This document shows, one piece after another, positions 26,201 through 35,298 of a stretch of 64,000 nt of DNA. Position 1 is the stretch's first letter, and every line of letters starts with the position of its first letter. Source of the DNA: Dolichospermum sp. LEGE 00240 (GTDB lineage: Bacteria > Cyanobacteriota > Cyanobacteriia > Cyanobacteriales > Nostocaceae); contig NZ_JADEVZ010000013.1 in assembly GCF_015207875.1 (NCBI RefSeq), forward strand, positions 1-64,000, in the 5' to 3' direction. The position numbers and the translations under genes were made by a program. The notes beneath the pieces were generated by a model, which was given only the letters and a program-made list of their open reading frames with translations, ran no database searches and had not been told where the DNA came from.

Positions 26201-26264
26201 TGAATTAAAACCAATATTGTGGTTAATATGTACCATAAAATAGCAAGCGATCGCTCATGATATC

Positions 26265-26636
26265 CTAAATTTTCTTTTGATGTTGTACCATCTCCCCAAA
26301 CGGCAAAAAACACCGATGACACCAACCATCAACCCACAACGCCGGAACTTTGAACCTAGCTCCACAATTAGGACACTCAGACAACAAACTTAAATGATGA
26401 TGCTGACACCCCTGAGTCACCTTAAACTGCCACTCAATCCGATGACAAGGCGACTCCACATAACAACCAGCACAAAGCCGAATCGGTTCAAGATTCATTC
26501 CCACCCCAGCAGGTGGTAACATCTGCTCTAACCTATTAGCATCAACCCCCACAACCTTAGCCACAGCCTCCAATTGTTGCCGAGAGGGAGGGGGATTAAA
26601 ACGAAACTTTTCCCAACGAGCGATCGCACTGGCCAA
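26265..26636 (-). pseudogene. tniQ: 5'-truncated TniQ of a type V-K CAST
   Basis: Encodes AIARWEKFRFNPPPS, MLPPAGVGM, EPIRLCAGCYVESPCHRIEWQ, CPNCGARFKVPALW and WCHRCFLPFGEM, closely following from memory the TniQ of the characterised Cas12k transposon ShCAST from residue ~45 to its end. Zinc-ligand Cys/His pairs are present. The first ~45 residues are missing: upstream the frame runs into a dispersed GTTGGGTTTC-type repeat and an in-frame TGA at 26685-26687. In these elements TniQ bridges Cas12k and the TnsC filament. Orientation (minus) places the lost cas12k between it and the end at 25122, which agrees with the usual gene order. Only a TTG could serve as start, so probably non-functional. 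Confidence 0.88.
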
Positions 26637-26695
26637 GACGCAGGAAAAACCAACATTTACACATCCTACGTTGGGTTTCGTTCCTCAATCAAACC

Positions 26696-28366
26696 TTAAA
26701 AAGGTGGTAATTCTTTCAAAATGGTAAAGCGAATATGGTTAATAGCCAAGTCACCTAGTGAAATCTCTTCTTTTGTTAAGCGGATGCCATTTCTGCGTAA
26801 GGTTTCAAAGGTGATGCCTTTACCAATTTCGATGTGATACCAGCATAAGCCCATGAAGAACCTTGTAGGATATGGACCACCTTCTTCGAGATCATCAGGA
26901 TTGGATTCCATTGGCAACCAACCAATTCCAGGAATGTAAAACTCTAACCAAACATGATTAAAATCAGGTTGAAGAGGAACGCCCTGGTGTTCGGCATAGA
27001 CTGGACATTTATATCTACCAACGGTGCGACAAGGAATGCCATTGAGGCGACAAAGTGCTAGTAATACACCTACATATTCTCCACAAGAACCAGTACCCCG
27101 ATCCAAGGCGATATCAGGTGAGTCAATATGGGGTTTAATGGCATAGGATAATTGATCATAGACATAGTTACGGATACTGTACATTTTCCGTAATATGTTG
27201 GTTTCTGTACCAACGGCTGTGCGGGCTGCACGGATAACAATATCGGTATCCATTGCCAGGTCGTCATCATCTACCAGATAGCGGGTTTTTAATTCTGGTG
27301 ACAGTTCGGGAACATCTTCCACGTCTCTAGGAGTGATGCGATGTTTAATGCCGCGTACTTCTACTAATGCCTTCCAGCCAAATATGTGACGTTCACCGGG
27401 GGCAATGCTATCAAATTTAAATACGGCTACTCTTTGTCCGTCAATGATTTCTTCAGTGAAAGGTAAACCAATATGTTCAACTTGTTGGACTTTTTGGCGT
27501 TGGGTTTCTGAGGGGAGGGCTATACGCCATTCTATATCGGCTAAGTAAACTTCATCCAGGGGGGAAATTTCCTCAACATAAGACATTTCTATGAGATAGC
27601 CATTGGAGAGGGCGTAGCGTTTATCCTCCTGGTAATGATATTGTAGGGAATGAATGAATGTGCGATCGCGGTAGGTTAATTCAAAACAGGGGTCAGCGTT
27701 GGGATTATCCCGAATATAGGGTTCTTCGCTGGAGTATGCCACATAAATCCGATCTTTGCCTGTATCATCCTGTCCGTGAACGGCGATACCTGTAGGAGAA
27801 TCAAAAGGCGTGAGAACACTAAAACGGACTTCTCCAGTTGCCCTATCCATAGAGTAAACTGTTTGTTCCGTGCGATCGCATACCCACAAAGTTTCTTTAC
27901 TAACTGCTAAATTTTGTATACCGACACCAGGGGCATAAAATCTGGTGATTTCCTTGCGGGTATCTCGATTAAAAATCAAAATATAGCCAAGTCTTTGGCA
28001 ACTAACATAAACGGTAGATTCCCAAACGGCCACACCATCAGCAGGATAGGGTAAAGTCACAAAATGCTCTAACCCTAAAGATGCCAATTTACATAAATAG
28101 ACACTGTTCCCACGAGTCACCCACAGATCATCTTCCCACACGGCTAAACCGGTAACTTCTTGAAATTCGCGGACTTGGTGGGGATTGATAATTTTGCTGT
28201 TATCGGTAAGGGGGTCAATTTCTAATAAATGACCTTTAACCGTATCAATAGCAATAAGTTTATCTTTAATGGAAGCAATACCGTAGAGGGTAGCAGCAGT
28301 AACTGGTCTGATTATTTTTTGCCCAAACATCTGGCTCACCGTCAAACTAGGTAGTGGAACACTCAT
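26696..28366 (-). CDS. Transglutaminase-like protein with N-terminal beta-propeller
   Basis: A 556-residue protein. Residues ~20-250 look like a YVTN/NHL-type propeller (repeated VAVWE.TVYVS, IAVHGQDDTGKDRIYVAY). Residues ~385-500 form a transglutaminase-like core with the triad Cys in GSCGEYVGVLLAL (~421), His in NHVWLEFY (~470) and an acidic residue near LPMESNPDD (~485). No signal peptide is seen, so it is probably cytoplasmic. Family members are usually proteases or amidases; the substrate is unknown. The start ATG at 28366 is followed by MSVPLPSLTVSQMFGQ. A long repeat-rich gap separates it from the divergent P-ATPase gene. Confidence 0.8.
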   Translation of the reverse strand: MSVPLPSLTVSQMFGQKIIRPVTAATLYGIASIKDKLIAIDTVKGHLLEIDPLTDNSKIINPHQVREFQEVTGLAVWEDDLWVTRGNSVYLCKLASLGLEHFVTLPYPADGVAVWESTVYVSCQRLGYILIFNRDTRKEITRFYAPGVGIQNLAVSKETLWVCDRTEQTVYSMDRATGEVRFSVLTPFDSPTGIAVHGQDDTGKDRIYVAYSSEEPYIRDNPNADPCFELTYRDRTFIHSLQYHYQEDKRYALSNGYLIEMSYVEEISPLDEVYLADIEWRIALPSETQRQKVQQVEHIGLPFTEEIIDGQRVAVFKFDSIAPGERHIFGWKALVEVRGIKHRITPRDVEDVPELSPELKTRYLVDDDDLAMDTDIVIRAARTAVGTETNILRKMYSIRNYVYDQLSYAIKPHIDSPDIALDRGTGSCGEYVGVLLALCRLNGIPCRTVGRYKCPVYAEHQGVPLQPDFNHVWLEFYIPGIGWLPMESNPDDLEEGGPYPTRFFMGLCWYHIEIGKGITFETLRRNGIRLTKEEISLGDLAINHIRFTILKELPPF

Positions 28367-28402
28367 AAATTATTATTTATTAACAACAGTTGCCATAGAG
28401 AA

Positions 28403-28507
28403 AGGAGTCAGGAGTCAGGAGTTCAGGAGTCAGGAGGAAGAAGGAAGAAGAAAGAATAAAATTACCCAATGACCAATGACCAATGACCAATGACCAATGA
28501 CCAATGA
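28403..28507. repeat. Short tandem repeats (GGAGTCA and CCAATGA heptamers)
   Basis: GGAGTCA-type units cluster at 28403-28435, and CCAATGA is repeated six times without interruption from 28466 to 28507. Heptameric STRR-type repeats like these are characteristic of heterocystous cyanobacteria. They sit in the divergent promoter region of the two flanking genes. Confidence 0.85.
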
Positions 28508-28590
28508 CAACTGACAATTGACCAATTCCACATTTTCGGACATCACTAAATTATGATCGAATTTTGTAACCATTTCCTGTAACCTACACG

Positions 28591-31461
28591 ATGTCTGCTC
28601 ATTCTTTACCTGAATCTACCCACCTCTGGCATGGTTTGGAAGTTGAAAAAGCTTTAGAAATGCTTGATAGTGACGCAAACAGCGGCTTAACCTCCCAAGA
28701 AGTTGAACAGCGTCGTCAGAAGTATGGACTCAATGAACTCGAAGAAAATGGAGGTCGTAGTCCTTGGCAAATTCTGCTAGATCAGTTTACCAATATCATG
28801 TTATTGATGCTGATTGCCGTTGCCCTTATTTCTGGCTTTTTGGATTTAGTGGCTTTGACTGGGGGGACATTAAAACCCGGTGAAGTGCCATTTAAAGACA
28901 CAATTGCCATTATGGCTATAGTTATCCTCAATGGTATTTTGGGCTATGTCCAAGAAAGCCGGGCCGAAAAAGCTCTAGCAGCCTTGAAAAAACTGTCTTC
29001 TCCCTCAGTGCGAGTCCTACGTGACGGTAAACTGGGGGATGTGGCGGCTAAGGAGCTAGTACCGGGGGATGTGATGCTGCTGGAAGCGGGTGTACAAATA
29101 GCTGCGGACGGTCGCTTAATAGAACAGTCTAATTTGCAAGTGCGAGAATCGGCTCTTACAGGTGAAGCCGAAGCTGTCAATAAGCAAGCCATACTTACAC
29201 TACCAGAAGATGCACCATTAGGCGATCGCCTCAATTCAGTTTTTCAAGGTACGGAAGTCCTCCAAGGTCGGGCGAAGGTACTGGTAACTCACACCGGAAT
29301 GCGCACAGAACTAGGCAAAATTGCCGCCATGTTGCAGTCTGTGGACGGTGAACCTACGCCTTTACAGCAGCGCATGACCCAATTGGGTAATGTTCTCGTC
29401 AGTGGTTCTTTAATTCTTGTAGCCATAGTAGTTGGTGGTGGACTAATTCATGATCTAACTAAAGGAATAGGTTGGAAGAATTTACAAGAATTAGTGGAAG
29501 TTTCTTTAAGTATGGCGGTGGCGGTAGTTCCTGAAGGTTTACCTGCGGTAATCACTGTGACTCTGGCTTTGGGAACTCAGCGTATGGTCAAGCATCACGC
29601 TTTAATTCGCAAACTCCCAGCCGTAGAGACTCTTGGTTCTGTAACTACTATTTGTTCTGATAAAACCGGAACTCTAACTCAAAATAAAATGGTGGTACAG
29701 TCGGTGTACACCAATAATTCTACCTTTCGCGTCACTGGAGAAGGTTATACTCCCATTGGCGATTTTCAATTAAATGGTGAAAAAGCCAGTTTAGATGAAG
29801 TCCCGGAAATTTCCGCCTTGCTTGTTCCCTGTGCTGTTTGTAATGATGCTGTTTTGCAACAACAACAAGGAGTATGGGCAATTTTAGGCGACCCCACTGA
29901 AGGGGCTTTAGTTACCTTGGCAGGAAAAGCCGGAATTGAACAAGACCAATGGAGTAGTAAATTACCCCGTGTTTCCGAATTTCCCTTTTCTTCTGAACGG
30001 AAGCGCATGAGTGTGATTTGTCAACTAGAAGCTGTAGCCACTGGTGATACTTCTTTAACCGCCATTGACCCAGCGATTGCTGGTTTTGTGGAATCGGAAC
30101 AATACTTAATGTTTACCAAGGGTTCACCAGAATTAACTTTGGAAAGGTGTACAAAAATCCATTTAGGTAATCACTCGATTCCTATCAGTGACGAACACCG
30201 CAGCCAAATTTTGGTAGCTAATGACCAGATGGCGGGTAAAGGTTTACGGGTCTTAGGTTTTGCTTATAAACCTTTAGCTGAAGTTCCCCCAGATGGTTCT
30301 CATGATACATCTGAGGTAGATTTGGTCTGGTTGGGGTTGGTGGGAATGCTAGACGCGCCTCGTCCAGAAGTGAGGGCGGCTGTGCAAGAATGTCGCCACG
30401 CGGGAATCCGTCCGATTATGATTACTGGCGACCATCAATTAACTGCTCAGGCGATCGCTATTGATTTGGGAATTGCCCAAGTAGGTGATAGAGTCCTCAC
30501 TGGTAAGGAATTACAACTTCTCAGTGACCAGGAATTAGAGGAACAGGTTGACTTAGTGAGTATTTACGCGAGAGTCTCCCCTGAACATAAATTAAGAATT
30601 GTCCAAGCTTTGCAACGTCGCGGGCGATTTGTGGCAATGACAGGCGATGGCGTGAATGATGCTCCCGCCCTCAAACAAGCCGATATCGGCATTGCCATGG
30701 GCATCACAGGTACAGATGTGAGCAAGGAAGCCAGCGACATGATCCTCCTAGATGACAATTTTGCCACCATAGTCGCTGCCACGAAGGAAGGTAGAGTTGT
30801 TTATACTAATATTCGCAGGTTTATCAAGTATATTCTTGGTAGTAATATTGGGGAAGTTCTCACCATTGCGGCTGCGCCATTGTTGGGATTAGGAGGTGTT
30901 CCTTTGAGTCCTTTGCAAATTCTCTGGATGAATTTGGTAACAGACGGTTTACCAGCTTTAGCATTAGCTGTAGAACCCCCTGAACCTGATGTGATGGAAC
31001 GTCCTCCCTTTAGTCCCCGTGAAAGTATTTTTGCTAGGGGTTTAGGTTCTTACATGATTCGCATTGGGATTGTCTTCGCTGTGATTACAATTATCCTCAT
31101 GGAATGGGCTTACCATCATTCTCATGCAGCCGGGTATCAAGGACATGAAGATACTTGGAAGACAATGGTATTTACTTCATTATGTCTAGCACAAATGGGT
31201 CATGCGATCGCCATTCGTTCTAATAATAGACTTACCATCGAAATGAATCCCTTTTCTAATCCCTTTGTATTAGGGTCAGTCATTGTCACCACGATTTTGC
31301 AATTGATGTTAATTTATGTTCCACCCCTGCAAAGTTTCTTTGGTACTCATGCACTGAGTTTAGAAGAATTAGGAATTTGTATCGGTTTTAGTGCTTTAAT
31401 GTTTGTCTGGATTGAAGGTGAGAAGATATTCTTCCGCTTAATGGGCAAAAGGAATGTTTAA
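28591..31461 (+). CDS. P2A-type (Ca2+) cation-transporting ATPase
   Basis: A 956-residue P-type ATPase. The N-terminal cation-ATPase domain starts at ~10, the A-domain motif LTGEAE is at ~190, the phosphorylation motif DKTGTLT at ~355, and the hinge [21 protein letters not shown] at ~690. Membrane cation ligands follow SERCA/PMR1: M4 PEGLPAV, M5 NIGE, M6 NLVTDG. In M8 the usual site-I glutamate appears to be glutamine (CLAQMGHA), as expected for one-site pumps. Ca2+ (or Mn2+) export is therefore likely; PacL of cyanobacteria is the nearest named relative. Single gene. Confidence 0.88.
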   Translation: MSAHSLPESTHLWHGLEVEKALEMLDSDANSGLTSQEVEQRRQKYGLNELEENGGRSPWQILLDQFTNIMLLMLIAVALISGFLDLVALTGGTLKPGEVPFKDTIAIMAIVILNGILGYVQESRAEKALAALKKLSSPSVRVLRDGKLGDVAAKELVPGDVMLLEAGVQIAADGRLIEQSNLQVRESALTGEAEAVNKQAILTLPEDAPLGDRLNSVFQGTEVLQGRAKVLVTHTGMRTELGKIAAMLQSVDGEPTPLQQRMTQLGNVLVSGSLILVAIVVGGGLIHDLTKGIGWKNLQELVEVSLSMAVAVVPEGLPAVITVTLALGTQRMVKHHALIRKLPAVETLGSVTTICSDKTGTLTQNKMVVQSVYTNNSTFRVTGEGYTPIGDFQLNGEKASLDEVPEISALLVPCAVCNDAVLQQQQGVWAILGDPTEGALVTLAGKAGIEQDQWSSKLPRVSEFPFSSERKRMSVICQLEAVATGDTSLTAIDPAIAGFVESEQYLMFTKGSPELTLERCTKIHLGNHSIPISDEHRSQILVANDQMAGKGLRVLGFAYKPLAEVPPDGSHDTSEVDLVWLGLVGMLDAPRPEVRAAVQECRHAGIRPIMITGDHQLTAQAIAIDLGIAQVGDRVLTGKELQLLSDQELEEQVDLVSIYARVSPEHKLRIVQALQRRGRFVAMTGDGVNDAPALKQADIGIAMGITGTDVSKEASDMILLDDNFATIVAATKEGRVVYTNIRRFIKYILGSNIGEVLTIAAAPLLGLGGVPLSPLQILWMNLVTDGLPALALAVEPPEPDVMERPPFSPRESIFARGLGSYMIRIGIVFAVITIILMEWAYHHSHAAGYQGHEDTWKTMVFTSLCLAQMGHAIAIRSNNRLTIEMNPFSNPFVLGSVIVTTILQLMLIYVPPLQSFFGTHALSLEELGICIGFSALMFVWIEGEKIFFRLMGKRNV

Positions 31462-31492
31462 TTGATAAATTGTCAGAATCAGGATTTACAGG

Positions 31493-31551
31493 ATTTGAAG
31501 ATTAACAGGATTTCATTTCATTATCTTTGGATTTTTTTATCCTGATTCTGA
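31493..31551. repeat. 13-bp inverted repeat (TCAGAATCAGGAT)
   Basis: TCAGAATCAGGAT (31493-31505) and its complement ATCCTGATTCTGA (31539-31551) bracket CAGGATTT-type repeats, 30 bp after the P-ATPase stop. A half-copy lies at 23125-23145. Confidence 0.65.
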
Positions 31552-31627
31552 TATTTACCAATTAGTCATCAATATGTATCGAAAAATCAACTTCAACAAG
31601 ATCCAGAATTTCATCGTCAATCCTGTA

Positions 31628-31647
31628 GGGGCGGGGTTTCCCCGCCC
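31628..31647. repeat. GGGGCGGGG/CCCCGCCC hairpin repeat
   Basis: A GC-rich palindrome with loop TTT in otherwise AT-rich DNA. The same sequence, inverted, lies inside the RND gene at 10961-10980, and a variant is at 49762-49783. Confidence 0.75.
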
Positions 31648-31717
31648 TTAATTGTATTGCTGCATAAAAAAATCTTGGTGCGGGGACAATTCTAGAATTA
31701 ATTAGGAGATAGATATC

Positions 31718-32152
31718 ATGGGTGAATCCAAACGGAGAAAACAGCAAGATCCCAACTACGGGAAAGTTAAAAATCCTGTCAAAAATCTTATGAAAGTTTT
31801 TTGCCCATTCTTTGAAGATTACGATAATTTATCTCATCTCGATGGTGATACTATATCGTTGATGATAGCTAAACAGGGTTACAAAGAAACGGGTTTGAAA
31901 GGCATAATTGTCACAGGATATCTAGCCGAACATTTATTAAAAGACTATCCTCCCGAATCTGAATTAGTCCAAGCCTTCAAACAACATGGAAATATTTATG
32001 TTACTTCCACATTAGCCCTAGCGTATTTGGAAAATGATATAAACAAAGAGGAAAATCTTAGGAATTTTGATACATACGACCCATTAAATGACTTTATATG
32101 TATGAAAAGCGATTCTAAAAAGTACCAAGTAAGTTTGGTGACAGGATCTTAA
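31718..32152 (+). CDS. Unknown protein with MGESKRRKQQDPNYG N-terminus
   Basis: A 144-residue protein that I cannot assign. The N-terminus is very basic and resembles a motif seen at the start of several unrelated cyanobacterial hypothetical proteins. The rest is a mixed alpha/beta sequence without membrane segments (GIIVTGYLAEHLLKDYPPESELVQAFKQHG). The start ATG has AGGAGA 11 bp upstream, a good ribosome binding site. Flanked by repeat elements on both sides. Confidence 0.7.
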   Translation: MGESKRRKQQDPNYGKVKNPVKNLMKVFCPFFEDYDNLSHLDGDTISLMIAKQGYKETGLKGIIVTGYLAEHLLKDYPPESELVQAFKQHGNIYVTSTLALAYLENDINKEENLRNFDTYDPLNDFICMKSDSKKYQVSLVTGS

Positions 32153-32206
32153 AAAAATTTTCTCATCTCCCACAAAATCCCCAAAAGAATCCCGGCGACT
32201 GGAAGT

Positions 32207-32288
32207 CACGGCTACACAAGCAAAACCCACCTGCGTGGGTTTTAAATTTCCCTAGTCCGCCTACGCGGACTTTGTTTGTATAGCCGTG
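32207..32288. repeat. Clover-like double-hairpin repeat, copy 1
   Basis: An outer stem of CACGGCTACACAAGCAAA (32207-32224) with TTTGTTTGTATAGCCGTG (32271-32288), 16 of 18 paired, encloses two inner hairpins: AAACCCACCTGCGTGGGTTT and AGTCCGCCTACGCGGACT. A second copy with the same inner hairpins is at 49930-50004. Confidence 0.8.
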
Positions 32289-32420
32289 TATCCCTGACGG
32301 AAGCCGGAGGCATCTTTCTAATCGCCAGCTTATTTCTGCAAAATTGGGATGCTCCCCATAGGTTTCTCATCTCAAAGATAACTTATTATAGAAGTCAGGG
32401 ATTTTGAATCCTTAGCCATT

Positions 32421-33536
32421 ATGTACTTAAAAACTTTACACCTCAAACAATTTCGGAATTACCAAAACCAAAAAGTTGAATTTACCGCTGCTAAAACAAT
32501 TTTGGTAGGTAATAATGCTCAAGGAAAATCGAACTTGTTAGAGGCTGTGGAGTTATTGGCAACATTGCGATCGCACCGGATGGCACGCGATCGTGATTTA
32601 ATTAAGGAAGGTGAATCTACAGCCCAAATTCATGGCACCCTAGACCGGATTCATAGCCACAGCGATTTAACTCTCACCTTCCGTCGTCAAGCGCGTCGCA
32701 CCGTCGCCATAAATGGGCAAATAGTCCCCAGACAAATGGACTTTCTCGGTGTTCTCAATGCAGTAGAGTTTTCTAGTTTGGATTTAGAATTGGTGCGTGG
32801 TAGTCCTGAAATTCGTCGCAACTGGCTAGATACACTCTTAATTCAATTAGAACCAGTTTATGCTCACATTTTGCACCAATATCACCAAGTTTTACGCCAA
32901 CGCAATGCTTTTTTAAAACTTTATCTAAATACACCAGAAAAATCTCTACAATCAGAATTAGCTATCTGGGATGCACAATTAGTAACTGCTGGTACAAAGG
33001 TGATTATGAGAAGAAATAGAGCTATTCAACGATTAGCTCCTATAGCTTCTGCATGGCACGCTAGTATTAGTGGAGCATCCGAAATTCTGCAAATCAATTA
33101 TGCTGCTAATATTCCCTTAGAAAAAACCTCTCCTCAAGAATTACAAGCAGCCTTTTTTACTAAACTTCAACAAAGAGCAGTTGCAGAATCACATCGAGGG
33201 ATAACGTTAGTTGGACCCCACCGCGATGAAATAGAATTAATTATTAATCAAACTCCTGCCCGCCAATATGGTTCTCAAGGTCAACAAAGAACTTTAGTTT
33301 TAGCTTTGAAATTAGCCGAATTACAATTAATTGAGGAAGTGATTAATGAACCACCTTTGTTATTATTAGATGATGTTTTAGCCGAATTAGATCCATCTCG
33401 TCAAGGTCAATTACTTGATGCTATTCAAGACCGCTTTCAAACCTTGATTACTACTACTCATTTAGGTGCTTTTGACTCTCAATGGTTGAAATCTTCCCAG
33501 ATTCTATCTGTGAGTGCGGGAAAAATTGACAACTAA
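32421..33536 (+). CDS. recF: DNA replication and repair protein RecF
   Basis: A 371-residue SMC-like ATPase of the RecFOR pathway that loads RecA at ssDNA gaps. Walker A GNNAQGKSN at residues ~31-39, signature SQGQQRTLVLALKLAE at ~290-305, Walker B LLLLDDVLAELD at ~313-324. Begins MYLKTLHLKQFRNY, the family N-terminus. Length typical. As usual in cyanobacteria it is not next to dnaA or dnaN. The final ~50 bases of flanking sequence are non-coding. Confidence 0.96.
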   Translation: MYLKTLHLKQFRNYQNQKVEFTAAKTILVGNNAQGKSNLLEAVELLATLRSHRMARDRDLIKEGESTAQIHGTLDRIHSHSDLTLTFRRQARRTVAINGQIVPRQMDFLGVLNAVEFSSLDLELVRGSPEIRRNWLDTLLIQLEPVYAHILHQYHQVLRQRNAFLKLYLNTPEKSLQSELAIWDAQLVTAGTKVIMRRNRAIQRLAPIASAWHASISGASEILQINYAANIPLEKTSPQELQAAFFTKLQQRAVAESHRGITLVGPHRDEIELIINQTPARQYGSQGQQRTLVLALKLAELQLIEEVINEPPLLLLDDVLAELDPSRQGQLLDAIQDRFQTLITTTHLGAFDSQWLKSSQILSVSAGKIDN

Positions 33537-33682
33537 TACCAATTTTATAGCAATTCCCAATCTCAATAAATACACCCCAACCGCCCTAAGGCTATACCCC
33601 CTTAGTCCCCAGAATTTTTTGAAGCTAAATAGAAATTATTATTATAATAGAAAAACACTTTGCAAACATTGGAGATTTTCAA

Positions 33683-34069
33683 CTACCCGAAATCGTCAGA
33701 AAATAATGACACATCATAAAATTTAAACTTTTGATCTACCGTAATTATTGTTAAACCTTCCACCAAAGCTTGAGAAATTAACATCCTATCAAACGGGTCT
33801 TTATGATGCCAAGGCAAACTACCCACATTCAAACAATGCTCCGCCGAAATATCCAAAACTTGACACCGATTATCCCGAAGCACCGCCAACAAATCATCGG
33901 GTTGCTTCAACTTTCCTAACGAAGTTTTAATCGCTATTTCCCATATTGTTGCTGCGCTAACAAAACTATCATTGACTGGATTTCTAATAATTTCTCGCAC
34001 ATCTGCCGACAACTTTGGGTCATTTGCTAACCACGACAATAAAACATGGGTATCTAATAAAAACCCCAT
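33683..34069 (-). CDS. PIN-domain toxin (VapC type)
   Basis: A 128-residue PIN-domain RNase. The first catalytic aspartate is in MGFLLDTHVLLSWL, an acidic residue is in TIWEIAIK, and the C-terminal acidic pair lies in DPFDRMLISQAL and TVDQKF. It belongs to the subgroup paired with Phd-type antitoxins. Its ATG overlaps the stop of the upstream antitoxin (TAATG), showing translational coupling. It likely cleaves a specific RNA when the antitoxin is degraded. Confidence 0.9.
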   Translation of the reverse strand: MGFLLDTHVLLSWLANDPKLSADVREIIRNPVNDSFVSAATIWEIAIKTSLGKLKQPDDLLAVLRDNRCQVLDISAEHCLNVGSLPWHHKDPFDRMLISQALVEGLTIITVDQKFKFYDVSLFSDDFG

Positions 34070-34305
34070 TAACCTTTTCCATAAAACATAGCGTTAATCT
34101 CCTCTGACTCATCATCAAAATTATCAGCCATCCAAACGCGCCCTTCCCAAGCCCCAGGAGTCCGCGGCTCAGGTTCTGCTTCATAGCGGATCAAACGCAC
34201 CAATGGTTTACCCTCTCGACTAATGACCACATCTTCACCCTCTAACACTGACTCTATTAATTCGAGAAGATATGCCCTTGCTTCTTGAACTGTTGCATTC
34301 TTCAT
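34069..34305 (-). CDS. Phd/YefM-type antitoxin
   Basis: A 78-residue antitoxin: MKNATVQEARAYLLELIESV...EDVVISREGKPLVRLI, the standard DNA-binding N-domain of this family. The C-terminal acidic tail (DNFDDESEEINAMFYGKG) is the expected toxin-binding part. I take the ATG at 34305; a TTG lies two codons upstream. It precedes the PIN toxin gene with a one-base overlap and probably represses the operon. No strong Shine-Dalgarno sequence is seen. Confidence 0.88.
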   Translation of the reverse strand: MKNATVQEARAYLLELIESVLEGEDVVISREGKPLVRLIRYEAEPEPRTPGAWEGRVWMADNFDDESEEINAMFYGKG

Positions 34306-34311
34306 AGACAA

Positions 34312-34711
34312 AAAAACAAAGAGATTAAAATCTAATTATAAGATGAAAATAATAATTCAGAACAACTTAAACAAGCTATTTTAAACCTGATATAAACCGA
34401 AAAAACCATAGAAGATAGTAATAATCAGTACGGCGTATTTTATTAAGTAAAAGATAAATTAAATTGAGTCACCGTTTAAATATGCTTTAGAGAAAAATAC
34501 TATTCTTAGACTTTAATTAACGTCCAAAACCATAACAAAAAAACATAGCGCGTCAGGGTAGCTTCAAGATGATTTTGGATATGTGAAGTAAATCTCCTGT
34601 ATTGGCTATTAATACAGCTGATGGTGGGGTACAATTGTTAATTATCAGCCGTCCTAATCTGGGTGAAAAAGGCAATTAATTTCATACCTTTAAATTTTTC
34701 TGTTCACCTAA
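34312..34711. other. Intergenic, nothing recognised
   Basis: 400 bp of AT-rich sequence between the toxin-antitoxin operon and the MgtC gene. No frame, repeat or hairpin stood out. It must contain the promoter of the antitoxin gene near 34310-34400. Confidence 0.5.
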
Positions 34712-35170
34712 CTAATAAAATTTTTCTAATCTTTTAAATATGTGTAGAATAATTACAGTTAAAATCGCGCCCATTAATCCTAATTGCCATAAACCACACC
34801 CAGCCGCAATTCCCAAAGCAGCGGATACCCAAATTGCAGCAGCAGAAGTTAATCCGTGAACTTCTGGAGATTTTGATGATTGGGAAGATTGACGCAAAAT
34901 CTCCCCAGCGCCTAAAAACCCCACTCCAGCAGCGATACCTTGAACTACACGACTAATAGCATCAGCACTAAGTTGTGTCCCACCTGTTTGGATAGCAATC
35001 AGAGTAAATACAGATGAACCTAAACTGACTAACATATGGGTTCTTAAACCAGCCGGTTTATTTTTTAGTTGTCGTTCTAAGCCAATTATAGCCCCAATAA
35101 ACAAGGCGAAACACAGACGAAGACCGGTGTTTAGCCAGTCACTACTGGCAATATAGTAAGGGTTAATCAA
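34712..35170 (-). CDS. MgtC/SapB family membrane protein
   Basis: A 152-residue protein with four to five membrane segments. Family motifs are GAIIGLERQLKNKPAGLRTHMLVSLGS and GIAAGVGFLGAGEIL, followed by GLTSAAAIWVSAALG. It matches the short, N-terminal-domain-only MgtC-like proteins common in cyanobacteria. The family is linked to growth at low Mg2+ and to regulation of membrane enzymes. Diverges from the PEP-synthase-like gene 128 bp away. Confidence 0.88.
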   Translation of the reverse strand: MINPYYIASSDWLNTGLRLCFALFIGAIIGLERQLKNKPAGLRTHMLVSLGSSVFTLIAIQTGGTQLSADAISRVVQGIAAGVGFLGAGEILRQSSQSSKSPEVHGLTSAAAIWVSAALGIAAGCGLWQLGLMGAILTVIILHIFKRLEKFY

Positions 35171-35298
35171 GTTCTGTTGGTGGTAAATAGTTTGATAGGG
35201 AAATTTGTGAAATTAGTCATAAAATATGGGTGTATTGTCCATACTAATTGGTAATATAGTAACAAAAAGTATGTAATAAATATTATTTAATAAATTGA

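Noticed and set aside
28466-28507. CCAATGA tandem array as a CRISPR or binding-site cluster
   Set aside because: Uninterrupted heptamers with no spacers; this is the usual STRR type of cyanobacterial repeat.
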